Shown: positions 25,523 through 33,862 of the stretch, piece by piece | Numbering within the stretch: the stretch's first letter is position 1 | Layout: each line of letters begins with the position of its first letter | Source of the DNA: Chloroflexi bacterium UBA6077 | Lineage (GTDB): Bacteria > Chloroflexota > UBA6077 | Length of the DNA stretch: 64,000 bases | Direction of reading: 5' to 3' | NCBI GenBank assembly: GCA_002436065.1 | Contig: DIXP01000094.1 | Coordinates: forward strand, 104,397 to 168,396 | The notes under the pieces: generated by a model | The model's input: the letters and a program-made list of their open reading frames with translations, nothing else | Databases searched by the model: none | Told to the model about the DNA's origin: nothing | Position numbers and translations under genes: made by a program

Positions 25523-26393
25523 GTCCCTCCTCTGCCGAATTGGACGGAGCAGGCGTCTCCTCGACAGGCTCGAAGGTCAGGATCGTGACCTCGGGCAAGT
25601 TGAACAGGCGAAGAGGGAGCGCGGACATCCCGAGTCCCGGGCTGACGTGGAGCGGGTTCCCGTTCACCATGTAGAGGCCGCGAGTGTAGCGGGTTCGGGC
25701 ATGGCGATAGCTGACTATCTCGTCCAGGATAGGAAGCCTGATCTGGCCGCCGTGGGAGTGGCCGGCCAGCGATAGCTGGTATTGGCCGGGCAGCAAACGA
25801 TCGGCAACGTCTGGATAGTGGGTCAAGAGGATCCTGGGAGAACCATCGGTCTCCAACTGGCGCTCGGCCCTCTCCAGGTCGTCGCGCTCGCTGTAGCCAT
25901 CATCAACTCCCACGAACCAGACGGCTCCATCCCTCAGCCTCAGCCGCAGCCCTTCATTGCGCAGCACGACGATGCCCAGGTCGGCCAGCCCACTGGCTAA
26001 CTGCTCCATAGGCCTCCTGCCATAGACGTGGTCGTGGTTGCCGAAGACGGCCAGACGGGGCACATCGGTCCTCAGGATGGAGAGCAGGTCCAGCGCTGCC
26101 GGTACATGGGATGCCTTGCTGATGAAGTCACCAGTGAGGGCGATCAGATCAACCGACTCGCGATTGCATGCATCGACGGCCTTCGCCAGGGTGGCGGACC
26201 GCCAACCGGTTCCACCAACATGCAGGTCTGAGAGATGGGCCAACCTGAGGCCAACCAACCCGTCGCCACCACGATCCACGGGCACCGTCAACCGCCCCAC
26301 CTTCAGCCTGGCCGGCTCTATCGCCGCAGCGTCCATCAGGGCCAGACCACCGGCGGCGACCGGCATCCAGCGCAACAGGGTTCTGAGCTTCAT
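25476..26393 (-). CDS. Calcineurin-like metallophosphoesterase
   Basis: About 305 residues, anchored at the N-terminus by a short hydrophobic stretch (LLRWMPVAAGGLALMDAAAI). The five metal-ligand motifs of the fold are present: DLHVGG (HLSDLHV), LTGDFI, FGNHDHVYG, LLTHYPDV and LAGHSHGGQIRLP. It resembles the YaeI/UDP-2,3-diacylglucosamine-hydrolase group of periplasm-facing phosphoesterases, but the substrate is not predictable. The 3' end overlaps the converging CoA-transferase gene by 47 bases. The start is ATG 26393. Confidence 0.9.
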   Translation of the reverse strand: MKLRTLLRWMPVAAGGLALMDAAAIEPARLKVGRLTVPVDRGGDGLVGLRLAHLSDLHVGGTGWRSATLAKAVDACNRESVDLIALTGDFISKASHVPAALDLLSILRTDVPRLAVFGNHDHVYGRRPMEQLASGLADLGIVVLRNEGLRLRLRDGAVWFVGVDDGYSERDDLERAERQLETDGSPRILLTHYPDVADRLLPGQYQLSLAGHSHGGQIRLPILDEIVSYRHARTRYTRGLYMVNGNPLHVSPGLGMSALPLRLFNLPEVTILTFEPVEETPAPSNSAEEGLRSPLLLPEPPFPRH

Positions 26394-26548
26394 CTATGCC
26401 AGCATCCTCATTCGGAATGGAAGTGGGAGCAGAGACCGCGAGTGGGCTCGTGCCCGGGGCGTCTCTTCGCACAGGCGATGCCATCACCATTTGACGGACA
26501 GTCGTGCAAATCCTACCATGGGCGGACCACAAAGGCGGAGGTCGAGGA

Positions 26549-26839
26549 TTGACCCTGATTCGAGTCCACGTCCTGGTCTCCGGCCGCGTCCAAGGGGTGA
26601 ACTTCCGATGGTCCACCCAAGAGGAGGCCCAGATGAGCGGGTTAACCGGCTGGGTGCGGAACACTCCCGACGGCCGGGTGGAAGCCGTCTTCGAGGGGGA
26701 GGAAGAGGATGTGCGCCGGCTGGTGGAATGGTGCCACCACGGCCCATCCATGGCTCGAGTAGACCGTGTTGACGTGCAATGGGAGGTCTACACCGGCGAG
26801 TTCGACGACTTCCGCATGGAACGAGGCTATCCCTGGTGA
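26549..26839 (+). CDS. acyP: Acylphosphatase
   Basis: A 96-residue protein with VSGRVQGVNFRWSTQEEAQ and GLTGWVRNTPDGRVEAVFEG. These contain the catalytic Arg and Asn of acylphosphatase. The family normally has GVGFR, and here it is GVNFR. It hydrolyses acyl phosphates in the cytoplasm. The start is TTG 26549 with GGAGG upstream; the ATG at 26504 would add 15 residues without homology. It stands between the divergent phosphoesterase and a small hypothetical gene. Confidence 0.9.
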   Translation: MTLIRVHVLVSGRVQGVNFRWSTQEEAQMSGLTGWVRNTPDGRVEAVFEGEEEDVRRLVEWCHHGPSMARVDRVDVQWEVYTGEFDDFRMERGYPW

Positions 26840-26907
26840 CGGCTTCCGAAGGCCGTCTCACAATGGTAGAATTGGGCTAAGCAAATTCTGGGAGACTCAT
26901 CCTTTCC

Positions 26908-27252
26908 ATGCAGCAAGATACCCAGGCTACGCCCATAACCGACAGAGTAGACTACCGTCGCCACCGCGGAGCATGTCCCTACTACCGAGAGAACTGGACG
27001 TGCGAATCAGATGACCGCGCGGCCGGGGAGGAACTGCTCTATCAGATCATCTGCCTCATGGATACGCCGCCACTGACCGACGAGGAGCAGGACTGGTGTC
27101 TCCATGCGGCGAGCGGGTGCTGGCGATCGCGGCCTCCGGAGGCCCGGCGTAACGGCCACAGCACCGAAGAGAAGAGCAAGGTCAGGACGCGTGGCCGGAA
27201 GAACGGCCGGGGCAGGTGGAACAACGGTGATTCTCCCAGTGAGGATCTATAG
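26908..27252 (+). CDS. Hypothetical protein, cysteine-containing, basic tail
   Basis: A 114-residue protein I do not recognise. The first half has five cysteines (CPYYRENWTC, then the single Cys of QIICLMD, then CLHAASGC), which could bind a metal. The second half is strongly basic and low in hydrophobics (EEKSKVRTRGRKNGRGR). It has only a weak ribosome binding site, so its reality is not certain. It lies four bases from the end of the converging PfkB-like gene. Confidence 0.45.
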   Translation: MQQDTQATPITDRVDYRRHRGACPYYRENWTCESDDRAAGEELLYQIICLMDTPPLTDEEQDWCLHAASGCWRSRPPEARRNGHSTEEKSKVRTRGRKNGRGRWNNGDSPSEDL

Positions 27253-27255
27253 GGT

Positions 27256-28296
27256 CTACGGCTGGAGCATCTCCGGCTCCGAGTCCGCCGCTCTCGGGAA
27301 CTCGGAGCTGGTGATCGCTTCCCGCATCTCATCCACCGTCGTCGTGGAGTTACCCAGTTTCCTCACCACCAGACCAGCCGCGTAGTTCGCCAGGTGAGCA
27401 GCTACTACCGGTTTCGCCCCCGCGGCGAGAGATAGGGTTGCCACCGCCACGGCGGTGTCTCCAGCGCCGGTCACGTCGAACACCTCGCTGCGATTGGCCA
27501 CCGGGATATGGGTGTGCTTCCCGCCCGACTCCATGACCGACAGCCCGTTGCCGCCCCGAGTGATCAGCACCACACGAGCACCGAGTTCCTCCAACAACCG
27601 CCGGCAGGCGCTATCGAAGTCCTCCTCACAATCGAGCTTCGTCCCCAGGCTCGCTTCCACCTCCGCCTGGTTCGCCTTGACCAGCCCATACCCCTGAAAG
27701 CGCTGAAGCTCCCCCTGGGAGTCGACCGTAAGCAGCTTTTCGTGCCCGTGGGCGAGCTTCCTGCACTCCTCGACGATCTCAGGCGTCACGACACCGCTCT
27801 TGTAGTCGGAGAGCAGCACCGCGTCCACCTGAGGTATGGCCTCGCGCAGGTACTCCACCAACTGCCGGACCGTCTCTGGCCTCGTCGGTTCCCTGGAAAT
27901 CCGGTCCATCCGGACTACCTGCTGCCGAATGATATTGCTGTCGTGGGCGAGGATGCGAGTCTTGGTGACAGTCGGCCGATCGGAGGTCACGGCGATCCCA
28001 TCGGTACAGATCCCCACGGCTTCCAGCAGCCCCTTCAACTCCACTCCGGCATCGTCCTCCCCCACTATCCCAACCATCCACGCTTTAGCACCCAGGGTCT
28101 GGAGGTTCCTGGCAGGGTTTGTTCCTCCCCCCGGCAGCGCGAAGCGCTTCTCGTACTCAAGGATCAACACAGGAGCTTCGCGTGAGATCCGCGTGGGCCT
28201 TCCCACCAGGTATTCATCCAGGAACAGATCCCCCACGACCAACACACGCTTCCCGGCAAACCTGGGAAGGACATCCAGCAATCGATTTCTGTTCAA
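27256..28296 (-). CDS. PfkB-family kinase, heptose-7-phosphate-kinase (HldE N-domain/RfaE1) like
   Basis: About 346 residues. GDLFLDEYLVGRPTRISREA, the LPGGGTNPARNLQTLGAK substrate block, VLLSDYKSGVV and the ATP-site DVTGAGDTAVAVATLSLAAG follow the order found in D-glycero-beta-D-manno-heptose-7-phosphate kinase. The protein lacks the nucleotidyltransferase half of bifunctional HldE. It ends a minus-strand cluster of GT9 glycosyltransferases (heptosyltransferase family), which supports a role in heptose activation for a cell-surface glycan (inference). TTG 28296 with an adjacent GGAGG is preferred over an upstream TTG at 28341 that overlaps the preceding gene. Confidence 0.8.
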   Translation of the reverse strand: MNRNRLLDVLPRFAGKRVLVVGDLFLDEYLVGRPTRISREAPVLILEYEKRFALPGGGTNPARNLQTLGAKAWMVGIVGEDDAGVELKGLLEAVGICTDGIAVTSDRPTVTKTRILAHDSNIIRQQVVRMDRISREPTRPETVRQLVEYLREAIPQVDAVLLSDYKSGVVTPEIVEECRKLAHGHEKLLTVDSQGELQRFQGYGLVKANQAEVEASLGTKLDCEEDFDSACRRLLEELGARVVLITRGGNGLSVMESGGKHTHIPVANRSEVFDVTGAGDTAVAVATLSLAAGAKPVVAAHLANYAAGLVVRKLGNSTTTVDEMREAITSSEFPRAADSEPEMLQP

Positions 28297-28318
28297 CTCC
28301 CCTCCAACGGCGAGTCGC

Positions 28319-28882
28319 CTATCTAACACGGCTGGTAGCAATCACGACCGCCAGCACAAGGAGCAACAGTCCAAACAGGCCGGTGAACAGCCCCGAGAGC
28401 CCGTAGTCGAGGGCCATCACCAACCTGACATCCAAGGGCACGGAGTCGGGTAACCTGGTCAGCACGACCGCTGCTCGTCCGGCCACGACAGCCAGGACGG
28501 TGAAGCCGCCTGCCATCACCATCAATCCCCTGGAGACCTTCCGGTTGGCGCCTCTGCTCACTGCCTCACCCACCGCATAGCCCAGCAGTATTAGCAGGAG
28601 ACCTGACAGCCCGAAGACGTCGCCCACCTGGGACCAGAGCAGGCCGCCGACGAGGGCAACGCCCAACCCGTAGGCCGTGGCTCGCAGGTAGAGCCGTGAC
28701 CCTACCACGAGGGCTGGGTCTCGCCTGACTCGAGCGCACTCCTTGCAGCGGCCACCCACTGGGGTCTGAACGACGCACTTAGGGCAAATCGGCTTGCCAC
28801 AACGGCTGCAGCGCAGATAGGTTACGGTTTCGGGATGGTTGGCGCACCGCAAACCGGTGCTACTCCCGTTCTCAACACTCAA
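28319..28882 (-). CDS. B-box zinc-finger membrane protein
   Basis: A 187-residue protein with an N-terminal B-box-like zinc ribbon (residues about 12-52): CANHPETVTYLRC, then CGKPICPKC and GGRCKECARVRR. Four hydrophobic helices follow (for example AYGLGVALVGGLLW and GLFTGLFGLLLLVLAVVIA). This layout is common in bacteria, and the role is not known. The start is TTG 28882 with GGAGG seven bases upstream. It is part of the minus-strand glycan cluster by position only. Confidence 0.8.
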   Translation of the reverse strand: MSVENGSSTGLRCANHPETVTYLRCSRCGKPICPKCVVQTPVGGRCKECARVRRDPALVVGSRLYLRATAYGLGVALVGGLLWSQVGDVFGLSGLLLILLGYAVGEAVSRGANRKVSRGLMVMAGGFTVLAVVAGRAAVVLTRLPDSVPLDVRLVMALDYGLSGLFTGLFGLLLLVLAVVIATSRVR

Positions 28883-29055
28883 TGGGAGTCCTCCGAGAGG
28901 GTCGACGACGTGCTATCCTTCTCGCCCCAGTTTAGCACTTTCCAGACCCATCGGGGCCGGTCCGGTCTCGCCCGCTCGCGCCGTCGTTCGGGCTTCACGG
29001 ACTGGGGCGACTACATCCAGGACATCCTCGCGGACTAGTCCCGCCGTTCCGTTAT

Positions 29056-31698
29056 CTACCGGCCTTGCTCGACCGCCAGCAGATCACGGGCCGCGGAGAC
29101 CACCATCTCCGGCGTGACGCCCTGTAGGCAGCGAGGGTCGCCGCAGCCGTAGCGGAGACCCAGGGATTGGCCACGGTAGAGACAGGGGCTGCAGGGCAGG
29201 TCGAGCCGCACGACGCGGCTCATTCGCCCACTCGGGTCGTACGGGCCCCAGGCACGATGGTTCGATGGGCCAAAGACGGCGACCACCGGCAAGCCGGCCG
29301 CCACCGCCAGGTGCATCACACCACTGTCGTTGCCCACGAACAGCCTGCACCTCGCCAAGAGGGCGGCCAGACGCATCGGCGTGGGCACCCCGCCCAAGAG
29401 GAGACCTCGACCCCGCATCCCCTCCATGACCTCGCGCGCCGTCCCTTCCTCGCCGGGGCCGGCCACCACGAGGGGGACCAGTCCGTCATCTGCCAGGGCA
29501 TCCGCCACCGCCGCGAACCGCTCGGCGCTCCACCGGCGGACGGGGCTGTAGCTCCCGCAACCGGGATGGATCGCCATCACCGGTTGGCCACCATCCAGTC
29601 CCAGTGCTCGCCACCTGTCCGCCGCAAACGCCTCATCCTCGGACCCCCAGCGCAGCCGGACCCTCGGATCGCTGTTGCCAACCCCGAGCCCCCCGACCAC
29701 CCGCAGCCAGTAGTCCACCTCGTGCATTGCCCCGAAGCCACCGTCTCGAGTCGGGAGGTTCAGGAACCGTCCACGACCGTCATCCAGTCCCAGCCGCCAT
29801 GGCGCCCCTGTCGCAAGGGTGAGAAGCCCGTACTTGGCGACCCCGGGCCAGGTGATCAGATGGTGCAGCAGCAGCACCGCATCGAAGGAGCGGGAGCGCA
29901 GTTCCCTTGCCAGGCCGAGCAGAGCAGCGAGGGATCGTGGGCGCAGGGCCCCTCCAGCGTCGTCGAAGAGATACTTGTCCAGCACCATCGTTCGGTCCAC
30001 CAGCCCAGATCCATCCAGGAGAGAGGCCGTCGAAGGGGTCACCAACGCGGTGATCTCCGCATCGGGATAGCCCTTCCGTAACGCCTCCAGGGCGGGAAAG
30101 GCGCTCAGCAGGTCTCCGATCCCGGCCAGCTTCACGACAAGGATGCGCCGCAGGGTGAGGCGGCCCGAGGATCCCTGCTCCCCGTCCCCAGCAGGCGTGC
30201 CGGCAACTACCGGTACGCCTACCTGTAGGGCCAGAGTAGGGCAGGGATTCATCCCCTGCAGCCCGGTCCGCGTAACGTAGGGCAGGGGTTCATCCCCTGC
30301 CGCCCGGCAGTGGAGGGCGGCGCGGTAGGAGATGGGCAGCGTCATGGGCCGCATCGCGCGTCCATGTCCGGGGGGCGGAAGGGGACGAGCCCCTTCCCTA
30401 CGAGGGCAGAGGGTGTCACTAATCGCTTCCCACACCTGCTCGGTGGACAGATCCACCATGCAGCGAAGATCCCCTCGCCGGCATACAGGGGGGCTCGCCA
30501 GGTCGTAGCATGGCGAGCAATCCACACCGGACCGCAGCACGACGGCCGACGGGGCTGATGGTTCGCCAAGATGATCTTGCTGGGTCGCCGAAGGCGATCC
30601 AATGCTGGGAGCGCGGGCGGCTCGCCCGCCGGTGTCTCGTGCGGGCCAGCGGCCCGCGCTCCCAGCAGGCGGCTCACGCCGCCCTGCACAATCAATCTGG
30701 TCGAGCAGTAGGGGGCCCGTGAGGGCAGGGTCCGTGGGGCCGTACACCGACACCGAAGGTAGGCCCACTGCCGAGGCCATGTGCAGGGGACCGCTGTCGC
30801 CACCAAGGAACAGTTCGCAGCGGGCCAGGATGGCCACCAACTCCGCGACCGTGGTCCTGCCGGCCAGGTCGATGGGAACCGTCCTCATGGACTCTCGCAC
30901 TCCCTCCACCAGCGGCCGCTCCGATGCCGATCCCACCAGCACCACCCTCCGGCCGGTCTCCTCCTGTACCCTATCGGCCACAGCCGCCCACCGGTCTGGG
31001 ATCCAGCGCTTGGCAGCCATGTTCAAGGCGCCCGGGTGAAGCGTCACCAACCTGTCACTCGCCGCAACGCCCTCGGCACTCAGAAGTCCCTCCACCCTCA
31101 CCGCGGCCTGGGGATCCACCTCCAGGGTGGACCCAGCCTGGCTGGCCGAAACCCCCAGCGCCCGCACTAGATCCAGACAGTACTCTGCCTCGTGCTGCCG
31201 GTGCAGGTAGCGACGACCAGGAAGCCCTCGATCGAAGCTGCAAGGATAGCCCTCCGAGGCGTACCCCACGAGGTATCGCGCACCACTCAGCAGCGCGGCC
31301 GCCGCCCCGATTCGTCCGTAGAAGCTGACACAGAGGTCGTACCGCTCCCCACGCAACTCGCTGAGTGCCCGTCGCAGCTCCGACCAAGCGGGGCCGGTCC
31401 ACACCCCGGGCTTCCGCCACCGTTGGACATCGACGGTGACCACCCGATCCACATAGGAGAGGTTGCCGACCAGGTCCGCCGCGTAGGGTTGTACCAGCAG
31501 GGTCAGTCTGGCCGAAGGTGCGGCCTCGTGCAGGGCCCGGACGGCGGGGAGGGTGAAGACCAGGTCCCCTAGCAGATCGAGGCGGATCGCCAGTATGGAG
31601 CGCACGTCGGACAGCGCAGGCGGCTTCCTGGCCGGCGACAGACCACGCCGCAGCACACCTAAGGGGGTGAACAGCCCATAGGCACCTCCCCAGGCCAC
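29056..31698 (-). CDS. Tandem GT9 glycosyltransferase (two heptosyltransferase-type modules)
   Basis: An 880-residue open frame with two complete GT9 modules. Module 1 covers residues about 30-370: ILAIRLDLLGDLVFTLPAVR, then CELFLGGDSGPLHMASAVGL. Module 2 covers residues about 510-880: ILVVKLAGIGDLLSAFPALE, then CRLFVGNDSGVMHLAVAAGL. Both carry the D-S-G nucleotide-sugar site. The stretch between them (about residues 340-505) is largely translated repeat DNA, including a palindrome at 30605-30665 and GGCAGGGG-type hairpins at 30235-30400. Either two genes were fused by repeat insertion, or module 2 has its own unseen start. It adds sugars, probably heptose-like, to a surface glycan. The GTG start at 31698 has no clear ribosome binding site. 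Confidence 0.85.
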   Translation of the reverse strand: MAWGGAYGLFTPLGVLRRGLSPARKPPALSDVRSILAIRLDLLGDLVFTLPAVRALHEAAPSARLTLLVQPYAADLVGNLSYVDRVVTVDVQRWRKPGVWTGPAWSELRRALSELRGERYDLCVSFYGRIGAAAALLSGARYLVGYASEGYPCSFDRGLPGRRYLHRQHEAEYCLDLVRALGVSASQAGSTLEVDPQAAVRVEGLLSAEGVAASDRLVTLHPGALNMAAKRWIPDRWAAVADRVQEETGRRVVLVGSASERPLVEGVRESMRTVPIDLAGRTTVAELVAILARCELFLGGDSGPLHMASAVGLPSVSVYGPTDPALTGPLLLDQIDCAGRREPPAGSAGRWPARDTGGRAARAPSIGSPSATQQDHLGEPSAPSAVVLRSGVDCSPCYDLASPPVCRRGDLRCMVDLSTEQVWEAISDTLCPRREGARPLPPPGHGRAMRPMTLPISYRAALHCRAAGDEPLPYVTRTGLQGMNPCPTLALQVGVPVVAGTPAGDGEQGSSGRLTLRRILVVKLAGIGDLLSAFPALEALRKGYPDAEITALVTPSTASLLDGSGLVDRTMVLDKYLFDDAGGALRPRSLAALLGLARELRSRSFDAVLLLHHLITWPGVAKYGLLTLATGAPWRLGLDDGRGRFLNLPTRDGGFGAMHEVDYWLRVVGGLGVGNSDPRVRLRWGSEDEAFAADRWRALGLDGGQPVMAIHPGCGSYSPVRRWSAERFAAVADALADDGLVPLVVAGPGEEGTAREVMEGMRGRGLLLGGVPTPMRLAALLARCRLFVGNDSGVMHLAVAAGLPVVAVFGPSNHRAWGPYDPSGRMSRVVRLDLPCSPCLYRGQSLGLRYGCGDPRCLQGVTPEMVVSAARDLLAVEQGR
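30235..30400. repeat. Cluster of short GC-rich hairpin repeats inside the GT9 fusion
   Basis: Three small hairpins sit in the linker between the GT9 modules: GCAGGGAT/ATCCCCTGC (about 30241-30259), GGCAGGGG/CCCCTGCC (30281-30301) and GGAAGGGG/CCCCTTCC (30377-30397). The last is also at 4137-4157. All are translated in frame on the minus strand. Confidence 0.6.
30605..30665. repeat. In-gene palindromic element, copy 1
   Basis: An imperfect 25-bp inverted repeat around an 11-base loop, inside the GT9 fusion gene near the end of module 1. The minus-strand translation is SAGRWPARDTGGRAARAPSI. About 35 bases of flanking sequence on each side are also shared with copy 2 at 32356-32416. Confidence 0.8.
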
Positions 31699-31727
31699 GG
31701 ACTTAAAGGTACTCTTGATGGGATTCG

Positions 31728-33296
31728 TCAGTGCATCACTCCTTCACACGCATCCAGTACATGCTCAACAGTGATAAGCTCCATGCAGGGTGGGACGGCG
31801 CCCGACGGAGGGGTGATGTCGAGGCGACTGCAAGGCCGTACCTGCTCGGCCACCACGACCCGGTGTCGCGACGGGTCTCCCCATGGGCCATAGACCGCCT
31901 GATCCGTCGGGCCGAAGAGGCGCACCGAAGGGGTATCCGTGGCAACGGCGAGGTGCAGCGGTCCGCTGTCCACGCCCACCACCAGCCGGCACCTTCTGAA
32001 GAGCGCCGCCAGCGTGCCGAACTGAGTTGCTCCAGCCAGGCTCACTGCGCCGGGGATTGCACCGACGATGCGGCTCGCCAGTTCGGCCTCTCCCGACGAA
32101 CCGGTAACCAGCACGCGCATGCCGCTGCCGGCGAGGGCCGTCCCTAGCGAGACCCATCGCTCCTCGGGCCACAGCTTGAGGGGCGAGCCCGTGCCGGGGT
32201 GCAACGCAACGGCGGGCGTCTCCGATGTCAGACCGAGCTCGGCCCAGAGCCGGTCCGCCTCCCGCTCCTCCTCCAGACTGATCGCGAAGCGCAGGGGGAG
32301 CTGCCCTGGTGCGCCATCAAATTGGCCTTGATGGGTCGCCGAAGGCGATCCAATGCTGGGAGCGCGGGCGGCTCGCCCGCCAGTGTCTCGTGCGGGCCAG
32401 CGGCCCGCGCTCCCAGCAAGCGGCTCCCGCCAACTATCGCAATCAGTCTGACCAAGCATTGGTGCACTTTCGCTGGCCTTCTGCCAGACCTCCAGCAGCC
32501 GCCGGACCACCGCTAAGGACTGCGCCGTCCAGTGCGTCTTACCTGGTGCCTGGCGGCGAGGGTGATGATGGGCATCAGCGGCAGCGAGCCATGAACTACC
32601 TCCGGGAGCGCGGGCGTCTCGCCCGCCAGTGTCTCGTGCGGGCGAGACGCCCGCGCTCCCGGCGACTACGCTCCCGGCGACTACGCTCCCGGCGACTACG
32701 CTCCCAGCAGCTACGCTCCCAGCAGCTACGCTCCCAGCAGCTACGCTCCCGGCAGCTATATCCATGACGTGGGTCAGGAATGGGCGGCACTCGGGCACGG
32801 CCCACCCCACCCGCACCGGGATGCCCGCCAGAGCGGCCAGCCAAGCCCCCCACCAGTGGTCGTAGCGCAGCACCAGCGCGGCATCGTACCGCCGCTCCCT
32901 CAATAGCCTGGAGGTCTCCCAGAGCAACCTGTAGGGCTGCAGAGATGAGCCCTTGGGCGTCCGAGTGAACCCCGGGAAGGGGCAGAGGATCAACTCGTCC
33001 AGGAGAGGGTCGCGCTTGGCCACCTCCTCGGCCCAGGGGCCAACCATCAGCGCCAGGTGCGCCTCCGGCAGCGCGGAGCGCAACAGCTCGACCGCGGGTG
33101 AGGTCAGAAGCAGGTCCCCGAAGTGGTCGGGGCGAATCAGCAGGATCCGCGGCCGCGCATGTGCAAGCGGCCCCTCCACGATTCCGGCGGAAGCCGGTAT
33201 TCTCGCTGCCTCGCTCGACTCCGAAAGGCCAGCTCCGCCCCGCCGCTCAACAAGACGCAGGGCAGCCCCGCAGGCAGCGAGCAGCCCCCGGCGCAC
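31728..33296 (-). CDS. GT9 glycosyltransferase with repeat-derived insertions
   Basis: A 522-residue heptosyltransferase-type GT9. The N-domain is at about residues 48-180 (ILLIRPDHFGDLLLTSPAVE). The C-domain begins about residue 345 (AVALHPGTGSPLKLWPEERW) and includes CRLVVGVDSGPLHLAVATDT and VRLFGPTDQAVYGPWG. In normal GT9 proteins these halves are close, but here about 100 extra residues lie between them. Two in-frame palindromic elements (32356-32416 and 32604-32660) and a 15-bp minisatellite encoding an (A/V)AGSV repeat account for much of the insert. The start is GTG 33296 with AAGGGGG upstream. The gene follows FabZ in the cluster. Confidence 0.87.
   Translation of the reverse strand: MRRGLLAACGAALRLVERRGGAGLSESSEAARIPASAGIVEGPLAHARPRILLIRPDHFGDLLLTSPAVELLRSALPEAHLALMVGPWAEEVAKRDPLLDELILCPFPGFTRTPKGSSLQPYRLLWETSRLLRERRYDAALVLRYDHWWGAWLAALAGIPVRVGWAVPECRPFLTHVMDIAAGSVAAGSVAAGSVAAGSVVAGSVVAGSVVAGSAGVSPARDTGGRDARAPGGSSWLAAADAHHHPRRQAPGKTHWTAQSLAVVRRLLEVWQKASESAPMLGQTDCDSWREPLAGSAGRWPARDTGGRAARAPSIGSPSATHQGQFDGAPGQLPLRFAISLEEEREADRLWAELGLTSETPAVALHPGTGSPLKLWPEERWVSLGTALAGSGMRVLVTGSSGEAELASRIVGAIPGAVSLAGATQFGTLAALFRRCRLVVGVDSGPLHLAVATDTPSVRLFGPTDQAVYGPWGDPSRHRVVVAEQVRPCSRLDITPPSGAVPPCMELITVEHVLDACEGVMH
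32356..32416. repeat. In-gene palindromic element, copy 2
   Basis: Nearly identical to copy 1 (30605-30665), with the same flanking GGGTCGCCGAAGGCGATCCA on the left. It is translated in frame on the minus strand as the same SAGRWPARDTGGRAARAPSI peptide, inside the second GT9 gene. Confidence 0.8.
32604..32660. repeat. In-gene palindromic element, copy 3
   Basis: A perfect 23-bp inverted repeat (32604-32626 with 32638-32660) around the same 11-base loop as copies 1 and 2. The minus-strand reading is SAGVSPARDTGGRDARAP. It abuts the 15-bp tandem repeat. Confidence 0.85.
32656..32760. repeat. 15-bp minisatellite, about seven units, in frame
   Basis: Three CTCCCGGCGACTACG units, three CTCCCAGCAGCTACG units and one variant unit follow head to tail. 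Each unit is five codons, so the minus-strand protein gains AGSV(A/V) repeats without a frameshift. The first unit overlaps the last bases of palindrome copy 3, which suggests that it arose from the palindrome edge. Confidence 0.85.
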
Positions 33297-33358
33297 CCCC
33301 CTTCGCCTGGACGGCGGGACGTCACGGATCAGATCACATGGGCACGCTAGGCGAGGCT

Positions 33359-33847
33359 CTACGGCTGACCTCCCTTGTCCAGGTGGCCGCGGTCCACCGG
33401 CTTCGGACCGGGCGCCACGGACGACGAGCCCAGGGCGAACATCAACTCGCCCTCGGCCACCAGGTCGCCGTCCACCGTGGCGCGAGCCGTCCCCTTCCCC
33501 ACCGGGCCGCGCATCTTGGTCAACTCGATCTCCAGACGAAGGGTATCGCCCGGGAAGACCTGCTTCCGAAAGCGAAGGCCATCGATCCCAGCGAAGAAGG
33601 CGATCTTGCCGTGGTTGGCCGGCAGCTTCAGCAGCGCCACGGCGCCCACCTGCGCCAGCGCCTCCAAGATCAGCACGCCCGGCATCACCGGGTACTCCGG
33701 AAAGTGGCCCTGGAAGAAAGGCTCGTTGACCGTGACGTTCTTGATGCCCACGGCCCGCACTCCTTCCTCCAGCTCGACGATCCTGTCCACCAGCAGGAAA
33801 GGATACCTATGAGGGATGATCGCCTGGATCTCCTGAGCGTTCAGCAT
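33359..33847 (-). CDS. fabZ: 3-hydroxyacyl-[ACP] dehydratase FabZ
   Basis: A 162-residue hot-dog fold dehydratase of fatty acid synthesis. IIPHRYPFLLVDRIVELEEG contains the catalytic-His motif start. NEPFFQGHFPEYPVMPGVLI holds the catalytic His, and EALAQVGAVALL the conserved Glu and Gln. FFAGIDGLRFRKQVFPGD completes the fingerprint. The start is ATG 33847 with GGGAGGA upstream. It lies within a glycosyltransferase cluster, which hints at a lipid-linked glycan or simply operon mixing. Confidence 0.93.
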   Translation of the reverse strand: MLNAQEIQAIIPHRYPFLLVDRIVELEEGVRAVGIKNVTVNEPFFQGHFPEYPVMPGVLILEALAQVGAVALLKLPANHGKIAFFAGIDGLRFRKQVFPGDTLRLEIELTKMRGPVGKGTARATVDGDLVAEGELMFALGSSSVAPGPKPVDRGHLDKGGQP

Positions 33848-33862
33848 GCTTCCTCCCAATCG

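Noticed and set aside
28835..29038. A 67-codon plus-strand frame between the B-box and GT9 genes
   Set aside because: Short, Arg/Ser-rich, overlaps the start of the B-box gene and shows no ribosome binding site.
32656..32760. CRISPR-like array
   Set aside because: The units are contiguous 15-bp repeats without spacers and lie in a coding region, so this is a minisatellite.
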